Origin: Pasteurellaceae bacterium | GTDB lineage: Bacteria; Pseudomonadota; Gammaproteobacteria; Enterobacterales; Pasteurellaceae | DNA: 10,018 nt | Direction: 5' to 3' | Assembly: GCA_900756875.1 (NCBI GenBank) | Contig: CAAELW010000257.1 | Location: 1 to 10,018, forward strand | In this document: positions 5,807 through 10,018 of the stretch, piece after piece | Layout of the letters: each line of letters starts with the position of its first letter | Numbering within the stretch: the first letter of the stretch is position 1 | Translations under genes and position numbers: made by a program | Notes under the pieces: generated by a model | Database searches by the model: none | What the model was told of the DNA's origin: nothing | The model's input: the letters and a program-made list of their open reading frames with translations, nothing else

Positions 5807-7097
5807 ATTTATCTAAGTTCTGAAAAACACGGAAAAAAACCACCGCACTTTGTAAAGTCTCACCATAAAAAATGAGTGGAATACGATTTCGTTGCCAAGG
5901 CGGAACGCCGAGCTCTTGCCAGATTTTTTTTATGGTTTCTGCAGGGCGATTATGTTGGCGTTTTACTTTGCCAGTATAAGTAAATCGTATTTGAATCGGC
6001 TCTTGTGTATCAGCAAGTTGAACCGGTTTGTCATTCCAATGCACTAAAATGCCTTGTGCATTGCGTTCTGCATAAAGCATTCCAAGATTATCCGGTAAAT
6101 CAATTTGTTGATTTAATGGCAAATCAATACAAGTTCGCGACAAATCAACGAATTTCTCTGTTAAATAGAGACGTTGTTGATAACGGCGAATAATATGTTC
6201 TCCGAGTTGAAATTGGGGGGCTGCATCCGCTTTGGCTTTAATCACGTCATCAATAATATGCGTTAATTGAATCTGCGTTGGCATAGCAATCTGATTTTTA
6301 GCCAGCCACATTCGCAAAAGTGCGGTTTGTTTTTGCGATGAATAGTCTAGAAAGTTTAGAAGCGAAAACTGTTTTTGATCCTTGAAAATATGTTGTTCAA
6401 AGCAATCTTGTAATAATTCATTAATCAGTTGCTGTTGTTCAAAACAATGTTGTGCGGCACGCTGAACTGCATGATCAAAATGCCCCCAGCGTTGGCGTAA
6501 TTCAGGCAAAATTTGATTGCGTAAAAAATTGCGATCGTAATGATTATCTTGGTTGCTTTCGTCTTCGATCCAAGGCAGATTTTCTTGTTGTACGTAATTT
6601 TCTAATTCACTTCGGCTAAAAGAAAGGAGCGGGCGTAGAATAGGCATCCCGAACAATTGGCTTTCTTTTTGCATAGCACCTAAACCCTGTAATCCAGCTC
6701 CGCGTTTTAATGCGAGGAAAAAGGTCTCAGTTTGATCATTTAAATGATGTGCAGTGACAAGATATTCATCAGGTTGAATATGTGTTGAAATGGCTTGATA
6801 ACGGGCTTCTCTTGCACCTGCTTCAATGCCATCATGCATTTCCACTTTGACTTTTTCAATAATAAGTGGAATGGCAAATTGCTCACAGAGTTGTTGGCAA
6901 TGTTCTGTCCAAGTATCCGCATTCGGGCTTAATCCATGATGGATATGGATAGCTCGCAGGCTTAAGTGTGGTCGTTTTTCGCTGAGTTTTTTAACTAAAG
7001 AAAGCAGTGCAGTGGAATCCAAACCACCGCTAAAAGCAATGAGAAGCTTATTGGCGGTGGTTGGGATTTGTGTTTGGAATAATGAAAAAAGATTCAT
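5805..7097 (-). CDS. tilS: tRNA(Ile)-lysidine synthetase
   Basis: TilS uses ATP and lysine to turn C34 of the CAU-anticodon tRNA-Ile2 into lysidine, switching it from Met to Ile identity and AUG to AUA reading; it is essential in most bacteria. The protein has 430 residues (E. coli 432). The N-type ATP pyrophosphatase P-loop SGGLDS is at 23-28. It is followed by HIHHGLSPNAD, EAGAREARY, TAHHLNDQTETFFLALKRGAGLQGLGAM, LRPLL and WIEDESNQDNHYDRNFLRNQ, all typical. The C-terminal tRNA-binding domain is seen in GKVKRQHNRPAETIKKIWQELGVPPWQRNRIPLIFYG near the end (about residues 373-409). Its start overlaps the pdxY stop by one base (TAATG), with no clear ribosome site, so it is probably coupled to pdxY. 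It is convergent with mutH. Two uptake sequences lie within it. Confidence 0.97.
   Translation of the reverse strand: MNLFSLFQTQIPTTANKLLIAFSGGLDSTALLSLVKKLSEKRPHLSLRAIHIHHGLSPNADTWTEHCQQLCEQFAIPLIIEKVKVEMHDGIEAGAREARYQAISTHIQPDEYLVTAHHLNDQTETFFLALKRGAGLQGLGAMQKESQLFGMPILRPLLSFSRSELENYVQQENLPWIEDESNQDNHYDRNFLRNQILPELRQRWGHFDHAVQRAAQHCFEQQQLINELLQDCFEQHIFKDQKQFSLLNFLDYSSQKQTALLRMWLAKNQIAMPTQIQLTHIIDDVIKAKADAAPQFQLGEHIIRRYQQRLYLTEKFVDLSRTCIDLPLNQQIDLPDNLGMLYAERNAQGILVHWNDKPVQLADTQEPIQIRFTYTGKVKRQHNRPAETIKKIWQELGVPPWQRNRIPLIFYGETLQSAVVFFRVFQNLDK
5842..5850 (-). repeat. DNA uptake signal core inside tilS
   Basis: Exact ACCGCACTT near the 3' end of tilS, encoding part of QSAVVF on the minus strand. 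It is flanked by A/T-rich bases. Confidence 0.85.
6318..6326 (+). repeat. DNA uptake signal core inside tilS
   Basis: Exact AAGTGCGGT followed by TTGTTTTTG, fitting the A/T tail of the extended signal. It lies in the middle of tilS, a less conserved linker region (TALLRMW). Confidence 0.87.
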
Positions 7098-7963
7098 TAG
7101 GCAACTTTAACAGCTTTGTAGTTGGTGCTTGGATTTAAGATCTCAAAACGTGCAGCAATAGGTTGGAGTTCGTAAGATTTTAAATCGAACGTAGTTTTCA
7201 TTACACCCGCCACCGCATTATTCATTTTTTCAAAAGCTTCAACATCGTTGCCACAGTTTAAGTAATGTGCCAAGAAAGTCCCTGCAATTAAATCACCCAC
7301 ACCAACAGGTTCAAAGTTAAATTTATAAAGCGGACGACTTAAATGCCATACACCTTCCGATGTTGCCATAATGATTTCAAAGGTATCAGGATCATTTAAT
7401 TTACCTACTTTTCCTAGGTGTTTGACTAACACTTTTTTCACACCTTTACTCACTAATGCATTGGCGGCTTTGAGTACGTCGTCAAAGGTATTGATAGGGA
7501 AGTCAGAAAGTGTACGAAGTTCGGAAAGATTTGGTGTCATGATGTCTGCACGTGGAATGGCTTTTTCAATTAAGCGTTCACGTACACCATCGGCTACCAC
7601 GCAGACTTTTTCGGCATTTGGCATCACTGGATCGCACAAGTAAAGTGCATTTGGGTTACGCGCTTTGATTTTTTCTAAAGCATAGATAATTTGGTCAACT
7701 TGATCAGCTGAACCTAAATAGCCAGAAAGTAACGCATCACATTCTTGCAGTTTTCCAATGGCATCTAAACCGTTAGTGATCTCACCAATTTGTTCTTGTG
7801 GAATCACCATGCCTGTCCATTTGCCATATTGGGTATGGTTAGAAAATTGCACGGTATTGAGTGCCCATACATCCACACCTAATAGCTGCATTGGAAAGGT
7901 GGCAGATTTATTTCCGGCAAATCCATAAACCACGTGAGATTGAATTGCTAATACATTTTTCAT
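7097..7963 (-). CDS. pdxY: Pyridoxal kinase PdxY
   Basis: PdxY phosphorylates pyridoxal to pyridoxal 5'-phosphate with ATP in the vitamin B6 salvage pathway; it is a cytosolic ribokinase-fold enzyme. The 288 residues match E. coli PdxY (287). The N-terminal substrate region [19 protein letters not shown] (3-21) is followed by [26 protein letters not shown] (110-121) contains the conserved loop cysteine C121. Then come TPNLSEL and the anion-hole motif [12 protein letters not shown] (219-230), with catalytic D224. A good AGGAG site precedes the ATG. An extended -10 box is seen at 7990-7998. It leads a pdxY-tilS unit with a one-base overlap. PdxY rather than PdxK is supported by the overall match and by the VGVGD ending. 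Nothing is missing. Confidence 0.96.
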   Translation of the reverse strand: MKNVLAIQSHVVYGFAGNKSATFPMQLLGVDVWALNTVQFSNHTQYGKWTGMVIPQEQIGEITNGLDAIGKLQECDALLSGYLGSADQVDQIIYALEKIKARNPNALYLCDPVMPNAEKVCVVADGVRERLIEKAIPRADIMTPNLSELRTLSDFPINTFDDVLKAANALVSKGVKKVLVKHLGKVGKLNDPDTFEIIMATSEGVWHLSRPLYKFNFEPVGVGDLIAGTFLAHYLNCGNDVEAFEKMNNAVAGVMKTTFDLKSYELQPIAARFEILNPSTNYKAVKVA

Positions 7964-7989
7964 TTTGAACTCCTTTTACATTATTTTTT

Positions 7990-7998
7990 ATTCTAGCA
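7990..7998 (-). promoter_or_regulatory. Extended -10 promoter of pdxY
   Basis: On the minus strand TGCTAGAAT is an extended -10 (TGn plus TAGAAT at 7990-7995), 26 bases before the start. The -35 is weak (AATGTA at 17 bases). The 10-base TGCTAGAATA is identical to the element before the DUF406 gene. Confidence 0.55.
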
Positions 7999-8041
7999 TT
8001 GATGCGTTTTCTTACATTCATGCATTATTTTTCAAAACACA

Positions 8042-8072
8042 AAAAAGAGCGGTTAAATTAACCGCTCTTTTT
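8042..8072. terminator. Terminator of accA
   Basis: AAAAAGAGCGGTT (8042-8054) and AACCGCTCTTTTT (8060-8072) are perfect complements; the inner bases GGTTAAATTAACC extend the symmetry. It lies 8 bases past the accA stop on the minus strand, with T-runs on both strands. It separates accA from the pdxY promoter. Each arm is one base off the uptake core. Confidence 0.9.
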
Positions 8073-8080
8073 ATACATTA

Positions 8081-9028
8081 TTAACAATAACCGTAAGACA
8101 TTAAACGTTCGTAACGTCTTTCTAATAAGCCGTCTTTGTCGAAGGTATCTAATTCGTTTAATTCTTCAACAAGACATTGTTTTAAATTACGTGCCATTTC
8201 ATGATAATTACGATGTGCACCACCTAATGGCTCTGGAACGATATTATCAATTAAGCCTAGCTCTTTTAAACGAGCGGCGGTTAAGCCCATGACTTCTGCT
8301 GCGGTAGAGGCTTTTTCTGCGCTCTTCCATAAGATAGACGCACAACCTTCTGGTGAAATAACGGAATAAGTTGAATATTGCAACATATTCACTTTGTCAC
8401 CCACACCAATTGCTAATGCACCACCGGAACCGCCTTCACCGATTACCGTACAGATAACAGGCACTTTTAAGGTAGACATTTCACGTAAGTTACGAGCAAT
8501 AGCTTCAGATTGACCACGTTCTTCCGCACCGATGCCCGGGTAAGCCCCTGGTGTGTCGATAAAGGTAATGATAGGTAAGTTGAAACGCTCAGCCATTTGC
8601 ATTAAACGTAACGCTTTACGATAACCTTCAGGTGCTGGCATACCAAAGTTACGAGCTACTTTGTCTTTTACCGTACGGCCTTTTTGATGACCAATAACCA
8701 TCACTGCGCGACCATCTAAACGAGCAAGGCCACCTACGATTGCTTTATCATCTGCAAAGGCACGATCGCCCGCAAGTTCTTGGAAATCAGTAAAAATATG
8801 TTCGATATAATCAAGAGTGTATGGACGATTTGGGTGACGTGCCATACGAGAAACCTGCCATGCATCAAGATTTGCAAAGGTTTTTTTGGTTAATTCATCG
8901 CTTTTCTTTTGTAAGCGTTTAATTTCATCGTGTAAATCAATTTTGTCATCAGATGCTGAACGTAGCGCTTCAATTTTGGCTTCAAGTTCAGCAATAGGTA
9001 ATTCAAAATCTAAATATTCTTGGCTCAT
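8081..9028 (-). CDS. accA: Acetyl-CoA carboxylase carboxyltransferase subunit alpha
   Basis: AccA pairs with AccD to form the carboxyltransferase that moves CO2 from biotin-BCCP to acetyl-CoA, making malonyl-CoA, the committed step of fatty-acid synthesis. The protein has 315 residues (E. coli 319). A coiled N-terminal region (about 10-50, [10 protein letters not shown] and DEIKRLQKK) precedes the crotonase-like domain. Seen motifs are [13 protein letters not shown] (63-75), [17 protein letters not shown] (113-118), [37 protein letters not shown] (157-177), [12 protein letters not shown] (198-209) and [15 protein letters not shown], which fit the oxyanion-hole and CoA-binding segments. An AGGA site precedes the ATG. 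The 87 bases to znuB contain only weak promoter matches (TTGCAC-17-TAAAGT), so partial readthrough from znuCB is possible. It ends at its own terminator. Secure. Confidence 0.98.
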   Translation of the reverse strand: MSQEYLDFELPIAELEAKIEALRSASDDKIDLHDEIKRLQKKSDELTKKTFANLDAWQVSRMARHPNRPYTLDYIEHIFTDFQELAGDRAFADDKAIVGGLARLDGRAVMVIGHQKGRTVKDKVARNFGMPAPEGYRKALRLMQMAERFNLPIITFIDTPGAYPGIGAEERGQSEAIARNLREMSTLKVPVICTVIGEGGSGGALAIGVGDKVNMLQYSTYSVISPEGCASILWKSAEKASTAAEVMGLTAARLKELGLIDNIVPEPLGGAHRNYHEMARNLKQCLVEELNELDTFDKDGLLERRYERLMSYGYC

Positions 9029-9115
9029 TTCTTATCCTAAAATATCGTCAAAAGTTGCCCGCACTTTATCAAGATTTAAGGCGCGGTGCAAATGGTTTTC
9101 ACTGGTTGGAGCGGA

Positions 9116-9901
9116 TTATAAATATTCCTTTTTTAGTAATGATAACAAAAACAAAAATGCGGAACAAATTACGACGGAAGGACCTGCCGCTGTATCATAA
9201 AAGGCGGAAAGGAATAATCCGCCAACGATGGAAAGCATGCTGATTAAAATCGCAATAAACACCATTTGCTCAGGTGTCTTAGCAAAGCGTCTTGTTGTTG
9301 CGGCTGGAATAATTAAGAGCGATGTAATAATCAGAGCTCCAACAAACTTCATACTTAATGCAATGGTAAGTGCGGTCAAAATCATTAAGATAAATCGCAT
9401 TTTTTGGATGTTAATGCCTTCTACTTGAGCCAGTTCAGGTGAAACCGTGGTGGAGAGTAAGGCTTGCCAGAAGTAAAGTAGTGTGCCTAATACAATGACG
9501 ACACCCGCACCAATATAAGGTAAATCGTTAAAATTAATGGCGAGCAAATCTCCAAAAAGATAACTCATTAAGTCTACGCGGACATTTTTAAGTAAGCCAA
9601 CCGTGACCACACCAAGGGAAAGACAACTGTGTGCGATAATCCCTAAAAGGGTATCCACTGAAAATTGCGTGTTACTTTCGAGCCAAACCATTAATACGGC
9701 AAGAATAATCGTCAAAATTACAATGGCAACATAAGGATTAATTTGTAGGAAAATTCCTAACGCCACACCAAGCAAGGCCGAGTGGGAAAGGGTATCACCA
9801 AAATAAGCCATTTTACGCCACACCACAAAAGCACCGAGAGGGGCGGTAATTAAGGAAAGCAGTAAGCCGGTAAGCAAGGCGGGAAATAAAATCTCAAACA
9901 T
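9116..9901 (-). CDS. znuB: High-affinity zinc ABC transporter permease ZnuB
   Basis: ZnuB is the inner-membrane channel of the ZnuABC zinc importer, taking zinc from periplasmic ZnuA and powered by ZnuC. It has 261 residues, the same as E. coli, and is an ABC-3 family membrane protein with about seven or eight hydrophobic segments (first at 5-27; others near 40-70, 80-105, 130-150, 170-210, 215-255). Diagnostic blocks are GAFVVWRKMAYFGDTLSHSALLGVA (start to about 48), DTLLGIIAHSCLSLG, VDLMSYLFGDLLA, MKFVGALIITSLLIIPAATTRRFA and YDTAAGPSVV, matching E. coli ZnuB closely. The start is 9 bases after the znuC stop, and its AAGGAA ribosome site overlaps that stop (TAAGGAA). An uptake sequence lies inside. 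znuA is not adjacent in this window; Zur control, if any, would be upstream of znuC, outside the window. Confidence 0.95.
   Translation of the reverse strand: MFEILFPALLTGLLLSLITAPLGAFVVWRKMAYFGDTLSHSALLGVALGIFLQINPYVAIVILTIILAVLMVWLESNTQFSVDTLLGIIAHSCLSLGVVTVGLLKNVRVDLMSYLFGDLLAINFNDLPYIGAGVVIVLGTLLYFWQALLSTTVSPELAQVEGINIQKMRFILMILTALTIALSMKFVGALIITSLLIIPAATTRRFAKTPEQMVFIAILISMLSIVGGLFLSAFYDTAAGPSVVICSAFLFLLSLLKKEYL
9368..9376 (+). repeat. DNA uptake signal core inside znuB
   Basis: Exact AAGTGCGGT followed by CAAAATC. It falls in the znuB segment encoding LTALTI, where it is tolerated by hydrophobic codons on the minus strand. Confidence 0.85.
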
Positions 9902-9910
9902 GATTTTTCC

Positions 9911-10018
9911 TTATTGTTGGCATTCTGATGGATTGGCACTGCAACTACAAACATCACCATGCATATTATGGTGGTGATTATGATGGTGCGTATAAAAGCC
10001 CACATTTTGTGAGATTTG
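9911..10018 (-). CDS. znuC: Zinc ABC transporter ATP-binding protein ZnuC, C-terminal 35 residues only
   Basis: Only the last 35 codons and the stop (TAA 9911-9913) are inside the window; the ATPase domain lies beyond the right edge. The visible tail reads [19 protein letters not shown], then [16 protein letters not shown]. It has seven histidines and three cysteines within 26 residues, a likely zinc-binding tail. E. coli ZnuC also ends in a His-rich stretch after a similar hydrophobic-Tyr lead-in. The assignment rests on this tail and on the position 9 bases ahead of znuB with overlapping stop and ribosome site, which makes a znuC-znuB operon nearly certain. The ATP-binding motifs cannot be checked here. 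The tail may sense or buffer cytosolic zinc (inference). Confidence 0.85.
   Translation of the reverse strand, partial: QISQNVGFYTHHHNHHHNMHGDVCSCSANPSECQQ

Noticed and set aside
9058..9066. CCCGCACTT between accA and znuB, near uptake core
   Set aside because: One mismatch at the outer base; kept out of the repeat list as not exact.
1..10018. CRISPR arrays, insertion sequences, prophage, tRNA or rRNA genes
   Set aside because: No spaced direct repeats, transposase, integrase or RNA-gene signatures seen on either strand; every long open region is explained by a housekeeping gene.

Overview
The window looks like chromosomal DNA of a Pasteurellaceae bacterium, most probably a Haemophilus close to H. 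parainfluenzae. Three things point there. The DNA is AT-rich. The exact 9-base DNA uptake signal core AAGTGCGGT (or its complement) occurs six times. From about 2.6 kb onward, the gene order matches what I recall of the H. influenzae Rd HI0400-HI0408 block. The species call is inference; genus/family is firmer. All genes are recognisable housekeeping or core genes. I see no mobile element, CRISPR array, RNA gene or defence system, and no gene-free stretch over 300 bases.

Left part (1-2620, all minus strand): a YciC-family membrane protein cut by the window edge, then purN and purM, the third and fifth steps of de novo purine synthesis. purM has a GTG start and a PurR-type operator over its promoter. 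A perfect 20-bp hairpin made of two opposed uptake sequences separates this unit from the next gene.

Middle (2624-5788): a small cysteine-rich YfcZ/YiiS (DUF406) gene is divergent from fadL, the outer-membrane long-chain fatty-acid channel. The region between them holds a good promoter for the small gene and a FadR-like operator on the fadL side. fadL ends at a strong terminator. It is followed by ogt (O6-alkylguanine repair) and mutH (mismatch-repair nicking endonuclease), overlapping by 4 bases and likely translationally coupled.

Right part (5805-10018, all minus strand): tilS (tRNA-Ile2 lysidine synthetase) and pdxY (pyridoxal kinase) overlap by one base. tilS is convergent with mutH across a shared terminator. 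Then come accA (acetyl-CoA carboxylase alpha chain), znuB (zinc ABC permease) and the His/Cys-rich tail of znuC, cut by the window edge.

Together the genes cover purine supply, fatty-acid uptake and synthesis, DNA repair, tRNA modification, vitamin B6 salvage and zinc uptake. Points worth a second look are mostly regulatory: the PurR and FadR sites, uptake sequences used as a terminator and as the first codons of ogt, a consensus -10 box inside a hairpin loop, and the metal-binding ZnuC tail. I did not find a convincing undescribed system.
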